64,000 nucleotides of DNA from JAIBCC01 sp963763855 (lineage in GTDB: Bacteria; Acidobacteriota; Blastocatellia; Pyrinomonadales; Pyrinomonadaceae): contig CAVXPU010000005.1 of assembly GCA_963763855.1 (NCBI GenBank), forward strand, positions 682,001 through 746,000, written 5' to 3'. The position numbers were made by a program, and so were the translations under genes. Position 1 is the first letter of the stretch. The number at the start of each line of letters is the position of its first letter. The notes under the pieces were generated by a model. It was not told where the DNA came from. It saw only the letters and a program-made list of their open reading frames with translations, and did no database searches. This document shows positions 23,830 through 33,038 of this stretch, piece by piece.

Positions 23830-25269
23830 ATGAAAATGAAAATTAAACAAATCAATATTTTGGCTCTGTTTACCGTGTTTTGCTGTTTTACCGCTTTCGC
23901 ACAGAAACCGAATCCAACTCCAAAACCAAAATCTAAACCTAAAACGACGTCTAAAGCTTCGGTTCAAAAGATGGCTACCCCCGTTATTGCTGACGCCAAT
24001 AAAACGACAGCCGAGGAATACTTCAAACAAGGGCAGAAATATTGGAATGAGATCGAAATTTCAAAAACAATTGATGCTTATACCAAAGCATTGGAGCTGT
24101 ATCCGAATTACGCGGACGCTTTGCGTGAACGTGGAATCGTTTTCTTTATGACACGCAAAAATGATTCGGCGGCAATTGATTTTGATGCATTTCTTAAAAT
24201 TGAACCGCGAAACGCCAAAATTCTTTACTATCGCGGTCTAAATTATACGGCGTTGGCAGAGAGAATTGAGGACAATGAAATTGATCGAAGTCCGGCTAAA
24301 ACTCTCGCTCAAAAGGCTTTAGACGATTTCAATTTGGCTATTCAAATTGACTCAAGCAAAGCCGAATATTTTAGCGGACGAGGCAAACTTTTATACAATT
24401 ACGATAATTTTGAAAAGGCTCTCGCCGATTTCGAAACTTCCGTCAAACTTGAACCGAATAGTCATATTGCCTACGGCTATTTGGGGATGACGAAATTCTA
24501 TCTCGGCAAAGGCGGGATCAGAGAATTAGACAAGGCGATCGAAATTTATCCGAGTTATGCTGAAAGCTATTACAATCTGGCGAAGTATATGGAAGGCAAT
24601 AATATGCCGGATGGTGCATTTGGAAATTACGAGCTGGCGATTGAAAGAGATCCATCGAACGGCAAATATTACACGGCTCGAGGAATTTTGTATTTCCGGA
24701 TGGAAAAATATGAGTTGGCACTCGCGGAGTTTAATCAGGCAATCGCCAAAGACAAGACTTACGGAATGGCTTATTTTAATCGGGCGATGCTCTATAAAGC
24801 CGTGCCGGAATTACTAAATGAGAATCTAATTTTAAGAAGCCGTCTTCAATATGCAAAACGCCTTGAAGATTTAACTTCGGCGATTAAATATAAACCCAAT
24901 TTTGCGGATTCGTATATTGAACGCGGCACGATTGTTTCAACGTCAATTGGCTCGAAAGATTCGCCCGAAGCGAAGGCAAAACTTAATTCAGCTCTCACTG
25001 ATTTTCAAATGGCAATAAAACTCGATCAAAATTCCGCCGCGGCATACAACGGTCGGGCAAGCGTTTACGATGATTTTGGCAAAAAGGATCAAGCCTTAGT
25101 GGATTACACAAAAGCCATCGAACTCGATCCGAATCTCGCGACTGCGTATATGGGAAGGATGGGAATTTACTGCGAAATGGGAAAAAAAGAGCTTTCAATT
25201 GCCGACGAAAAGAAGATAAAATCTCTCGGCTACGCGGCGTTGAATCCATGTAATTTCGGTGGAAAATAG
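23830..25269 (+). CDS. Exported TPR-repeat protein
   Basis: The 479-residue protein has a signal peptide (KQINILALFTVFCCFTAFA before Q) and a Pro/Lys-rich linker. About nine tetratricopeptide repeats follow at residues 55-470, with clear 34-residue units such as SKTIDAYTKALELYPNYADALRERGIVF and QALVDYTKAIELDPNLATAYMGRMGIY. TPR arrays make protein-protein contacts; this one would act in the periplasm or on the surface. Partners are unknown. The lipoprotein gene begins 18 bases beyond its stop and is probably co-transcribed. Confidence 0.88.
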   Translation: MKMKIKQINILALFTVFCCFTAFAQKPNPTPKPKSKPKTTSKASVQKMATPVIADANKTTAEEYFKQGQKYWNEIEISKTIDAYTKALELYPNYADALRERGIVFFMTRKNDSAAIDFDAFLKIEPRNAKILYYRGLNYTALAERIEDNEIDRSPAKTLAQKALDDFNLAIQIDSSKAEYFSGRGKLLYNYDNFEKALADFETSVKLEPNSHIAYGYLGMTKFYLGKGGIRELDKAIEIYPSYAESYYNLAKYMEGNNMPDGAFGNYELAIERDPSNGKYYTARGILYFRMEKYELALAEFNQAIAKDKTYGMAYFNRAMLYKAVPELLNENLILRSRLQYAKRLEDLTSAIKYKPNFADSYIERGTIVSTSIGSKDSPEAKAKLNSALTDFQMAIKLDQNSAAAYNGRASVYDDFGKKDQALVDYTKAIELDPNLATAYMGRMGIYCEMGKKELSIADEKKIKSLGYAALNPCNFGGK

Positions 25270-25287
25270 TTGGAGATTCGGAAAATT

Positions 25288-26043
25288 ATGTTGAAGATAT
25301 TAAAGATCGTTCTTTCTACAATCGGGATCCTTTTTTTGGTCGGCGGAGCATGTCCTTCTAATGAAACGACGCCTTCAAACAAGGTCGCACAGTCTGAAAT
25401 TTATCAGAGTTATTCGATTTCGGAAAATGGCGGAAATTACGATGTAACGGCGTTTTTTCGAATCGGTGGCGAAACCGGAACGACGCTGGCTTTGAGTCCG
25501 CCAAGCAAGATCTTGTTCAATGGTCAGCCGCTCAAAGAAAGCCTAAATACCTCAAGCGGAACGTTTTACACGGTTTCAGTTCCTGCTTCAGCTTCCAATG
25601 GAACGTTTCAATTCACGGATCGAAATGGTAAAACTTACACGAATAAAATTGAACTCGCGAAATTTACTATTCTTGCGAAAAATCTAAAATCAAATGGAGC
25701 AACACCGCTCACGATTCCGCTTTCACGTGCAGTTTCAAGAGATACGAGCTTAACTCTCGAGATGCAAGACGCAAATACGACTAATTCCGAGATGGTCGGC
25801 GATATTTTTAACGTTAGTTTGAGCGAAGCCAAGAACACAATCGTTGTAAAACCTGAAGCTTGGAAAGATTTTTCACGTGGAAATATCGCATTAAATCTTC
25901 GTGTATCAGACTCAGTTGCGACTCAGCAAGGCACAAATCTTGGCGGAAAAATAACGTTTAATTATGAGACTTCCTCAGTAAATGTTGCTTTGACAAAAGC
26001 TCCTAAAGCCACACAAAACGATTCAAGAAAAGCAGGAAAATAG
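25288..26043 (+). CDS. Putative lipoprotein of unknown function
   Basis: The 251-residue protein has an N-terminal hydrophobic segment ending in LVGGAC, a near-lipobox with Cys about residue 22. A Thr/Ser/Asn-rich, probably beta-rich domain follows (YSISENGGNYDVTAFFRIGGETG, SKILFNGQPLKES). ATG 25288 is preferred over an in-frame TTG at 25270. No family is recognised. It sits just after the TPR gene, suggesting one exported complex, which is inference from position. Confidence 0.7.
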   Translation: MLKILKIVLSTIGILFLVGGACPSNETTPSNKVAQSEIYQSYSISENGGNYDVTAFFRIGGETGTTLALSPPSKILFNGQPLKESLNTSSGTFYTVSVPASASNGTFQFTDRNGKTYTNKIELAKFTILAKNLKSNGATPLTIPLSRAVSRDTSLTLEMQDANTTNSEMVGDIFNVSLSEAKNTIVVKPEAWKDFSRGNIALNLRVSDSVATQQGTNLGGKITFNYETSSVNVALTKAPKATQNDSRKAGK

Positions 26044-26181
26044 ATAAATCGCTCAGTTGCAAAATGGCTTGGTTGAAAGGCGGTGAAGCTTTTCGATCTT
26101 GCTTATCTGATAAAAAAAGTGAATCAATTTAGTCACCCACTAGAAAATTATTTAGACAAATTATTGGTTATGCTATTCGTA

Positions 26182-26221
26182 CGTAACATAGATTTAACAT
26201 CATTGTAATATCTTCCTAACA
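26182..26221 (+). promoter_or_regulatory. Pho-box-like array: four TAACA repeats at 11-bp spacing
   Basis: TAACA, TAACA, TAATA and TAACA begin at 26184, 26195, 26206 and 26217, exactly 11 bases apart. This is the layout of PhoB/PhoP operator half sites. The array lies 72 bases before the start of the porin gene, at the head of the phosphate island. Confidence 0.75.
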
Positions 26222-26292
26222 TAAAATTAAGATTGAAATGAATTCATTAATTTTATTAATCAAAAGATCAATAAATCAGGCGGATAAACTAT

Positions 26293-27630
26293 ATGATTAA
26301 ACCAATACTATTTATAATTCTATTTCTTTTTGCGTTTTCATCTTTGGACGCCCAAACTCAAGAAAAGCCGATTCAAAAACAGACCCCAACTGAGATTGAG
26401 GAATTGAAGGAAAAAGTAGAAGAACAAGAAAAGCAATTCAAACTAATGCAGGAACAATTGCAAAAACAAAATGCAATAGTTGAGCGGCAACAGAAACAAA
26501 TAGATCAATTGCTCAAAATGAATGAGCCAAAGGAAGCAAAAATTGTTCCAGTTTCAGTAGCCGCGGAAGAAAAAGTAAATGCAACTAGCCAAAACATCCA
26601 GACAAAACCTGCTCCACAAACAACGCCAAAACCGGTGAATAATGTTGAAGTAGGCTTTGGCAAGGTTAAGTTTACAGGTTTGATTCAAACTTGGTATTCA
26701 GCTGGGACTGGTACGAAGAATACGTTTCGAATTCGTCGTGCCGAAATGAAGTTTACCGGACAGGTTTTGCCGAAAGTTAAGTGGACATTGATGATTGATC
26801 CGTCTAAAGCCTTGAGCCTCAATACGACATTGGCAACTGTCGGCGGAACTCCCGTTATCAATAGTGTTTCGCCGAATCAGTCGAGCCGGATTTTGCAGGA
26901 AGCTTTCATAACGCTGAACTATATCAAGAATGTAAATATTGACATTGGGCAGTATAAAGTTCCTCTTTCTCAAGAAGCCCTGCAAAGTTCGTCGGCACTT
27001 GATACCGTTGAGCGTGCACTATTTTTGAGCGACCGGAGCCGCGGTGGAGGGCTTGCCGATAATCGTGATTTTGGTGTTCAGTTTTCAGGTCCGCTCGGAA
27101 AGAATGTGAATTATCAAATTGGCGTATTCAACGGAACAGGAGAAACTCAAAACATTTCCGATACGAATCAACAGAAAGCTGTCGTCGGTCGTTTTCTGTT
27201 TCGACCAACCTTTGTAAAAGGACTGCAAATTGGTGCTTCGGGAGCTTGGAGCAGTTCAGATCGAATTACCAATCCAAAACGAGATCGTGTCGGCGGAGAA
27301 CTCGTCTATTCTAATAGTAAATTTAAGTTTAAAACTGAAGTAATGGGCGGAATGGACGGTGACACGCATCGGCTGGGCTACTACACACATTTTGGTTACA
27401 AGATCACGCCTAAATTTGAGGCTATTTTTAGAATTGACGGTTTTGACCCGGATAGAAGACGCGAAACAAATTCTGGGAACGTGAGTGAAATTGATTATGT
27501 CGGCGGATTTAATTACTACGTCACTGATCACAATGTGAAGTTGCAGTTCAATTACCTTCGTAAGACATATAACAATGGAATTCAATCACCAAAAAACCTT
27601 TTCTTGGCTAATTTACAGACTTCCTGGTAG
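26293..27630 (+). CDS. Phosphate-selective porin (OprO/OprP family)
   Basis: The 445-residue protein has a signal peptide (KPILFIILFLFAFSSLDA before Q) and a coiled coil (about residues 30-78, with regular Glu/Gln/Lys heptads). An outer-membrane beta barrel follows from about residue 118 (VGFGKVKFTGLIQTWYSAG, RIRRAEMKFTGQVLPKVKWTLMIDPSK). It ends in an aromatic residue (TSW), the signal for beta-barrel assembly. The form matches phosphate/pyrophosphate-selective porins. Four TAACA-type repeats lie upstream and the pst operon lies downstream, so it likely admits phosphate to the periplasm for PstS under phosphate limitation. Confidence 0.9.
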   Translation: MIKPILFIILFLFAFSSLDAQTQEKPIQKQTPTEIEELKEKVEEQEKQFKLMQEQLQKQNAIVERQQKQIDQLLKMNEPKEAKIVPVSVAAEEKVNATSQNIQTKPAPQTTPKPVNNVEVGFGKVKFTGLIQTWYSAGTGTKNTFRIRRAEMKFTGQVLPKVKWTLMIDPSKALSLNTTLATVGGTPVINSVSPNQSSRILQEAFITLNYIKNVNIDIGQYKVPLSQEALQSSSALDTVERALFLSDRSRGGGLADNRDFGVQFSGPLGKNVNYQIGVFNGTGETQNISDTNQQKAVVGRFLFRPTFVKGLQIGASGAWSSSDRITNPKRDRVGGELVYSNSKFKFKTEVMGGMDGDTHRLGYYTHFGYKITPKFEAIFRIDGFDPDRRRETNSGNVSEIDYVGGFNYYVTDHNVKLQFNYLRKTYNNGIQSPKNLFLANLQTSW

Positions 27631-27665
27631 CTAAAGGAAAATACTAAACTTAACTATCAATAAAT

Positions 27666-27894
27666 GAGGCTGTCTGAAAAGTCAGTTCTTACCCGTTTGC
27701 GGGTATTAGAATTTAGCCCCACGCGTGAGCGTGGGGCTTTGTTACGAATAAAAGCCCGTTCGCGGGCGATAGATGGCGTCTAAACTGTTGCTTTACAACA
27801 TATTAATCTATATGCCGCCCGCAAAACGGGCTTTCACATTTTCCCTATTTCACTACACGCTATGGTCCGCAAAACGGACTTTTCAGGCAGCCTC
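27666..27894. mobile_element. MITE-like element with IS1182-type ends and internal hairpins
   Basis: A 229-bp element is bounded by GAGGCTGTCTGAAAAGTC (27666-27683) and its near-exact inverse GACTTTTCAGGCAGCCTC (27877-27894), 17 of 18 positions paired. It shares GAGGCTGTCTGAAAAG with the left end of the IS at 46462. Inside are several perfect hairpins, e.g. AGCCCCACGC/GCGTGGGGCT and CCCGTTTGCGGG. It has no coding capacity. No clear target duplication was seen. Confidence 0.7.
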
Positions 27895-27921
27895 TCTTTA
27901 CAAAAATCCGCTGGCATTAGA

Positions 27922-28119
27922 TTAGTGATTGGCGGCTTTCAAAGATTCCGGCTGAATCACGCAGTTCCTAATGTTTTCCTCATTTATATGAGGCTGAAGA
28001 ATTTGAAAAACCTTCCCGATCAACTCAAGAGCTTGTTTTGAGTCCACTTTTTTGGTTTGTTTCTTGTCCACCAGAATCGCTATAGCCAATTCGCTACTTA
28101 GATCACTTAATAAATTCAT
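27922..28119 (-). CDS. Small hypothetical protein
   Basis: The 65-residue frame starts with a good GAGGAA site five bases before ATG 28119. The sequence (LLSDLSSELAIAILVDKKQTKKVD, ALELIGKVFQILQPHIN) is mixed helical, with no signal peptide and no known motif. It lies alone between the MITE-like element and the pst promoter region, divergent from pstS. The ribosome site is the main reason to accept it. Confidence 0.55.
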   Translation of the reverse strand: MNLLSDLSSELAIAILVDKKQTKKVDSKQALELIGKVFQILQPHINEENIRNCVIQPESLKAANH

Positions 28120-28377
28120 AATTCCTCATTTAGAACCGAGTTAATCGATTCTCGAAAAACCAAACATTTTTTGAATGTTTTAATCGTAATATAAAAATAT
28201 TAAATTGATGTTACAAAAACGTTAATTTTTCAATTTTAATAATTAAATTTCGCTCGTCACTTTAGTATCTTAATATTCGTTAACAAAATTCTTCCAAAGT
28301 GGGATTTAACAGAAGATTTTGAAGCACAATATTTAAAAGACGATTTAGTTAGTTGAGAGTTGAGGAGATGATATTTA
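28120..28377 (+). promoter_or_regulatory. AT-rich leader upstream of pstS
   Basis: This 258-base gap holds no gene. It is very AT-rich and contains TTACA (28211) and TTAAT (28222), 11 bases apart, and TTAACA at 28280 and 28306. The elements are weaker than the Pho-box array at 26182, but a phosphate-regulated promoter probably lies here. Confidence 0.35.
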
Positions 28378-29466
28378 ATGATCTATAGAGAAGTTATCAG
28401 CATATTATTATTAGCCATGGCGGTTGTCGGAATGGGTTGCAGCGGACAGTCCGTAGGAGAGAAAAACGGTAATCAAGGCGGCTCATCAATGAGTTTACAG
28501 GGTTCAGGTTCAACATTTGTTAAACCGATAATGGACAAGTGGACAAGCGAATTCGGCAAAATAAATGCCACCAGCAAAATTGATTATCAGGGCGGCGGTT
28601 CGGGAGCGGGCATCAAGGCAATTCAGAACCAAACTTCTGATTTTGGAGCTTCGGATGCCGCAATGAAGGATGACGAATTAAAAGCGGCGACTGCGGGTGA
28701 AATTGTTCATATTCCTGTTGTTTTGGGAGCTGTTGTTTTGACTTATAATTTGGAAAGCGTAAAGCAACCGTTAAAACTCACGCCAGAAATTGTTTCCGAT
28801 ATTTATTTAGGAAAAATCAAAAAGTGGAACGACGAAAAACTCAAAAAGGAAAATGCAGATGTGCAGCTTCCCGATACTGATATTTTGCCGGTATTTCGGG
28901 CAGATGGTAGCGGAACATCAGATATTTTTACTGATTACCTCTCAAAAACTGTTCCTGAGTGGAAGGAAAAGATAGGTAGAACCAAAAATCCGCAATTACC
29001 ACAGGGTGTTGGGGTCGGCGGAAAAGGCAACGAAGGTGTCATGGGGCAAGTCAAGCAAACTCCGAATTCAATTGGTTATGTTGAATTGACGTTTGCGAAA
29101 GCTAACAATTTGCCAACTGCTTTGATTAAGAACAGCTCGGGAGCTTTTGTTGCTCCAAGTGGCGAATCGGTTTCAGCCGCGGCTGCCGGAATGATTTCCA
29201 AAATGCCGGAAGATTTGCGGTTTGAGATCACCAATGCTGAAGGTCCAAATTCATATCCGATTTCTGGACTCGTTTATGTTTTGGTTTATAAAAATCAAAA
29301 AGACCCAGCCAAAGGAAAGGTCTTGGCGGACTTTTTATGGTGGGCGACGCATGATGGCAGCAAGTTTCTTAAAGATTTGCATTATGCTCCATTGCCGGAT
29401 GAATTGGTAAAAAGGGTTGAAACGAAAATTAATTCATTGACTGCGGATGGCAAAGCTTTACGATAG
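28378..29466 (+). CDS. pstS: Phosphate ABC transporter substrate-binding lipoprotein
   Basis: The 362-residue protein has a lipoprotein signal with Cys in VGMGCSGQS. The phosphate-binding-protein fold follows: LQGSGSTFVKPIMDKWTSEF, YQGGGSGAGIKAIQNQTSDFGASDAAMKDDEL, FRADGSGTSDIFTDYLSK and GNEGVMGQVKQTPNSIGYVELTFA. These segments contain the Ser/Thr/Gly residues that hold phosphate in PstS. It captures periplasmic phosphate and delivers it to PstC/PstA. GAGGAG lies ten bases before the start. It heads the pst operon. Confidence 0.97.
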   Translation: MIYREVISILLLAMAVVGMGCSGQSVGEKNGNQGGSSMSLQGSGSTFVKPIMDKWTSEFGKINATSKIDYQGGGSGAGIKAIQNQTSDFGASDAAMKDDELKAATAGEIVHIPVVLGAVVLTYNLESVKQPLKLTPEIVSDIYLGKIKKWNDEKLKKENADVQLPDTDILPVFRADGSGTSDIFTDYLSKTVPEWKEKIGRTKNPQLPQGVGVGGKGNEGVMGQVKQTPNSIGYVELTFAKANNLPTALIKNSSGAFVAPSGESVSAAAAGMISKMPEDLRFEITNAEGPNSYPISGLVYVLVYKNQKDPAKGKVLADFLWWATHDGSKFLKDLHYAPLPDELVKRVETKINSLTADGKALR

Positions 29467-29541
29467 TAAAATTGACAGTTCTGCTTTATTCGTGTTCCAG
29501 TAATTCGAATAAAGCGGAATCCTTTTGGTTAGATTTCTTTT

Positions 29542-30471
29542 ATGGCAAAAACCGGAACATTCGGCGACAGAGTTTTTCATAGCATTTTGGTGATTTTGGC
29601 TTCGATGATTTTAGTGATCGTTGTGGCAATAATTGGTAAGATGGTATTAAATTCTTTGCCGACTATTCAACAATTCGGTATTGGCTTTTTAACCGGACGG
29701 GAGTGGATTCCTGCACGAAATCAATTCGGGGCGTTGCCATTTATCTATGGAACAATCGTTTCATCGGTTATCGCCTTGATTATTTCCGTCCCGATTTCGC
29801 TTGGAATCGCTATTGTCTTAGTTGAACAAGCCCCAAAAAGGATTGCCAGCCCGATTGGTTTTATGATTGAGCTTTTGGCGGCGATTCCGTCAGTGGTTTA
29901 CGGATTGTGGGGAATTTTCGTGCTGGCACCTTTTATCCGTGAATATCTCGGCGTATTTTTGGGAAACTATTTCGGCTGGCTTCCTTTCTTTCAAGGGCGA
30001 TTGACAGGAATTGGGATGCTGACTGGTGGCATTATCCTCGCTTTGATGATTACTCCGATAATTACCGCAGTAGTTCGTGACGTTCTTGAAGCTGTTCCGA
30101 AAACGCAACGCGAAGCCGCCCTTGCACTTGGGGCAACCAATTGGGAAAAAACGCAAATTGTTCTCGGAAATGCCGCTTCTGGGATTGCGGGTGCAGTTGT
30201 TTTAGGTTTAGGAAGAGCTTTGGGCGAAACGATGGCAGTCACAATGGTGATTGGTAACTCTCCGCAAATTAGTGCGTCGCTATTTGAGCCGGCTTATACT
30301 ATCGCCTCAGTTTTAGCGGCAAACTTTGCTGATGCAACAGAAGAAATTTATCTAAGTGCCTTGATTGAAATGGGTTTGGTCTTATTTTTAGTTACTTTTG
30401 TTGTTAATGCTTTAGCTAAACTTTTAGTGATGCGTGTGGTGCGAGGAGCGGGAACAGCGAAACATATTTAA
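29542..30471 (+). CDS. pstC: Phosphate ABC transporter permease PstC
   Basis: The 309-residue inner-membrane protein has six hydrophobic segments. The EAA-like loop is VPKTQREAALALGATNWEKTQIVLGNAASGIAGAVVLGLGRALGETMAVTMVIG, the standard ATP-coupling site of binding-protein-dependent permeases. The first half VYGLWGIFVLAPFI and the surrounding pattern are typical of PstC. It pairs with PstA to form the phosphate channel. The next gene begins three bases after its stop. Confidence 0.96.
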   Translation: MAKTGTFGDRVFHSILVILASMILVIVVAIIGKMVLNSLPTIQQFGIGFLTGREWIPARNQFGALPFIYGTIVSSVIALIISVPISLGIAIVLVEQAPKRIASPIGFMIELLAAIPSVVYGLWGIFVLAPFIREYLGVFLGNYFGWLPFFQGRLTGIGMLTGGIILALMITPIITAVVRDVLEAVPKTQREAALALGATNWEKTQIVLGNAASGIAGAVVLGLGRALGETMAVTMVIGNSPQISASLFEPAYTIASVLAANFADATEEIYLSALIEMGLVLFLVTFVVNALAKLLVMRVVRGAGTAKHI

Positions 30472-30474
30472 GAG

Positions 30475-31320
30475 ATGTCTGAAACTAACTCAAAAATTCA
30501 TCGCCGGAGAATAATCGTCAATACTATAATGACGACGCTGACAGTAGCCTGCACGGTTTTTGCAATCGCGGTTTTGCTGATGATTCTTTCGTATATTGGC
30601 GTACGCGGTTTTTCATCGCTTAATTTACAGTTTCTAATTGATACTCCAAAACCAGTTGGTGAGGGTGGCGGCATCGGCAATGCAATCATGGGTTCGCTGA
30701 TGATGACAATTTTGGCTGCTGTTATCGGATTGCCCATCGGCATTGGTGCAGGCGTATATCTGGCGGAATTCGGTAAGAATTTTTACGGCAATACGATTCG
30801 TTTTGTTGCTGATACATTGATTGGCGTGCCTTCTATTATCATTGGAATTTTTATTTACACCCTTATTGTTTTGCCAATGGGGCGACAATCAGGTTTAGCG
30901 GGGGCACTTTCTTTGGCAATCATAATGATCCCAATTGTTGCAAGAACGACCGAAGAGATGATTCTACTTGTGCCGAATTCGATGCGTGAAGGGGCGTTGG
31001 CTCTAGGTGCACCACAATGGCGGGTAACCATGGATATCATTTTGCCGGCGGCTTCGACCGGAATTGCCACTGGTGCAATGTTGGCAATCGCCCGTATCAC
31101 GGGTGAAACTGCCCCGCTTTTGTTCACTGCACTTAACAGTCGTTTTTACAATTATTTTTACGACCAACCGATGGCATCTTTGACGGTCCAGATTTTCAAT
31201 TATGCGACCGGACCCTTTGATGTCGAACATAAATTAGCGTGGGCGGCAACGCTTGTATTAGTCGGAATGATTCTGATTATAAATACTATTGTGCGGTATC
31301 TGACGCGAAGGAAATATTAG
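30475..31320 (+). CDS. pstA: Phosphate ABC transporter permease PstA
   Basis: The 281-residue protein has about six membrane segments. The coupling loop is VPNSMREGALALGAPQWRVTMDIILPAASTGIATGAMLAIARITGETAPLLFTA, as in PstA. DTLIGVPSIIIGIFIYTLIVLP is another family block. It forms the inner-membrane phosphate channel with PstC. It starts three bases after pstC and ends 10 bases before pstB. Confidence 0.96.
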   Translation: MSETNSKIHRRRIIVNTIMTTLTVACTVFAIAVLLMILSYIGVRGFSSLNLQFLIDTPKPVGEGGGIGNAIMGSLMMTILAAVIGLPIGIGAGVYLAEFGKNFYGNTIRFVADTLIGVPSIIIGIFIYTLIVLPMGRQSGLAGALSLAIIMIPIVARTTEEMILLVPNSMREGALALGAPQWRVTMDIILPAASTGIATGAMLAIARITGETAPLLFTALNSRFYNYFYDQPMASLTVQIFNYATGPFDVEHKLAWAATLVLVGMILIINTIVRYLTRRKY

Positions 31321-31330
31321 ATTTTTACAA

Positions 31331-32089
31331 ATGCAAAACAAAATCAGCGTTTCAAATTTGGATTTTTTTTACGGCAAATCGCAGGCTTTATTTGGTATTT
31401 CGCTTGAAATACCAGAACGCGAAGTTATGGCTTTCATTGGTCCGTCCGGGTGCGGAAAATCTACCTTCTTACGCACCCTAAATCGGATGAACGATACAAT
31501 TCCCGATACCAGGGCGGAAGGAAAGGTTTTGATAGATGGTAAGGACATTTACGCACCTGGAGTTGACGTGGTTTCCTTGCGGCGGAAAGTCGGTATGGTT
31601 TTTCAAAAGTCGAATCCGTTTCCGAAATCTATTTTCGAAAATGTCGCTTATGGAATCCGCATTAACGTTTTGCATAAGAACAAGGCTGATCTAGTCGAGC
31701 GTGTGGAAAAGGCTCTGCGTGATGCTGCCTTGTGGGAAGAAGTAAAAGATCGTCTGAATACTTCGGCTTTTGGGCTTTCGGGCGGACAACAACAGCGTCT
31801 GTGTATTGCCCGTGCATTAGCCGTTCAGCCTGAAGTCGTTTTAATGGATGAACCCGCTTCCGCCCTTGATCCAAGTGCAACTCAGAAAATTGAAGAACTG
31901 GTCGTTGAACTCAAGCGAGATTACACAATAATTATCGTGACGCACAATATGCAGCAGGCAGCACGCGTTTCAGATAAAACTGCATTTTTCATGCTTGGAA
32001 AACTCGTTGAAATGAATCCGACTCAATTAATGTTTACGAATCCGAATGAGAAGTTGACTGAAGACTATATCACCGGCAGATTTGGTTAA
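31331..32089 (+). CDS. pstB: Phosphate ABC transporter ATP-binding protein
   Basis: The 252-residue protein has Walker A GPSGCGKSTFLRTLNRMND, the signature LSGGQQQRLCIARALA, Walker B EVVLMDEPASALDP, and the switch His in IIVTHNMQQAARVSD. The NRMND and LDPSAT regions are typical of PstB. It powers phosphate import through PstCA and, with PhoU, signals phosphate sufficiency to PhoR-type kinases, which are not in this window. Confidence 0.98.
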   Translation: MQNKISVSNLDFFYGKSQALFGISLEIPEREVMAFIGPSGCGKSTFLRTLNRMNDTIPDTRAEGKVLIDGKDIYAPGVDVVSLRRKVGMVFQKSNPFPKSIFENVAYGIRINVLHKNKADLVERVEKALRDAALWEEVKDRLNTSAFGLSGGQQQRLCIARALAVQPEVVLMDEPASALDPSATQKIEELVVELKRDYTIIIVTHNMQQAARVSDKTAFFMLGKLVEMNPTQLMFTNPNEKLTEDYITGRFG

Positions 32090-32145
32090 AATTCAGGCTA
32101 AAAGTTATTATAATTTAGAGTTTGGGGTATGATAAAGTAGCAAAA

Positions 32146-32811
32146 ATGGAACACAGACTAATAGACCAACAAATTAACTTGATTCGCGATAAATTACTGT
32201 TGCTTGGCGGAGCTACGGAAACTGCCTTGAATCGGGCAATGAAATCATTGGTAACACGCGATCGCGAATTAGCTCGACAGGTTTTAGAAGAAGATCAAAT
32301 TATCAATCAAATGGAACTTGAGATTGATCGCTTTTGTGTAGAGATTTTTGTTCTTCAACAACCTGCTGCCCACGACCTACGCCTCGTTATTTCGGTAGCG
32401 AAAATCACGCCAATTCTTGAACGTATTGCTGATCACGCTGCCAATATTGCCGATGCTGTTTTGATAATCAGCGAAGAGCCTGAATTGGCTGAATATGTAG
32501 ATTTATCATTAATGGCAACAAAAGCGGCGGAAATGCTGCAAAACTCACTCGATGCGTTTACCAAAGAAGATTCGGCGGCATCGCGTGAGATCATCAAACA
32601 AGATTCCATTATTGACGCTAGTTACAAACGCGTTTTTAATGATTTGGTGAATATTATGACGAAGAATCCTTCGACAACGGTTGCTGCCGCCCAGCTCCTT
32701 TTTGTTGCGAAACATCTGGAAAGAATCGGTGATTATGTAAAAGATATTTGTGAACTCACGGTTTATATGAAGGAAGCTGTATTCATCAAACATAGCCACG
32801 AAGAAGTATAG
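32146..32811 (+). CDS. phoU: Phosphate-specific transport system regulator PhoU
   Basis: The protein has two PhoU repeats. The first contains RDRELARQVLEEDQIINQMELEIDRFC and LRLVISVAKITPILERIADHAANIAD. The second contains SREIIKQDSIIDASYKRVFNDLV and LLFVAKHLERIGDYVKDICELTVYM. Each ends in the E.x.x.D metal-binding helix. PhoU restrains phosphate signalling and import when phosphate is plentiful. ATG 32146 gives MEHRLIDQQINLIRDK, the usual PhoU start; an in-frame TTG at 32122 is less likely. It closes the pst operon. Confidence 0.93.
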   Translation: MEHRLIDQQINLIRDKLLLLGGATETALNRAMKSLVTRDRELARQVLEEDQIINQMELEIDRFCVEIFVLQQPAAHDLRLVISVAKITPILERIADHAANIADAVLIISEEPELAEYVDLSLMATKAAEMLQNSLDAFTKEDSAASREIIKQDSIIDASYKRVFNDLVNIMTKNPSTTVAAAQLLFVAKHLERIGDYVKDICELTVYMKEAVFIKHSHEEV

Positions 32812-32853
32812 AATAGTTCCGGCAGGATTATTTTGGGGTAGGTAAACCAAATT

Positions 32854-33038
32854 CCCGAAGGGCAATTAGCCGCGTCGTTTACGGCGTGGTTGCAGTTACG
32901 GAAACCACGAAAGGGCGTTTTAACGTTCTTTTTTTATCTGCTGACGCGTTGCATTTTGTAAGGACGTTAAAACGCCCTCTCAATTTGTCGACTTTCGGAA
33001 CCACGCCATAAATGGACGTGGCTAATTGCCCTTCGGGG
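32854..33038. repeat. Long imperfect inverted repeat (about 185 bp)
   Basis: CCCGAAGGGCAATTAGCC (32854-32871) is perfectly inverted as GGCTAATTGCCCTTCGGG (33020-33037). Pairing continues inward imperfectly for about 70 bases (GGCGTGGTT/AACCACGCC; GGGCGTTTTAACG/CGTTAAAACGCCC). The remaining 33039-33248 holds no gene, only AT-rich sequence before ligA. The element is non-coding. Confidence 0.75.

Noticed and set aside
27666..27894. CRISPR-like array because of several repeated hairpins
   Set aside because: Repeats are inverted, not direct and evenly spaced, and there are no spacers or cas genes.
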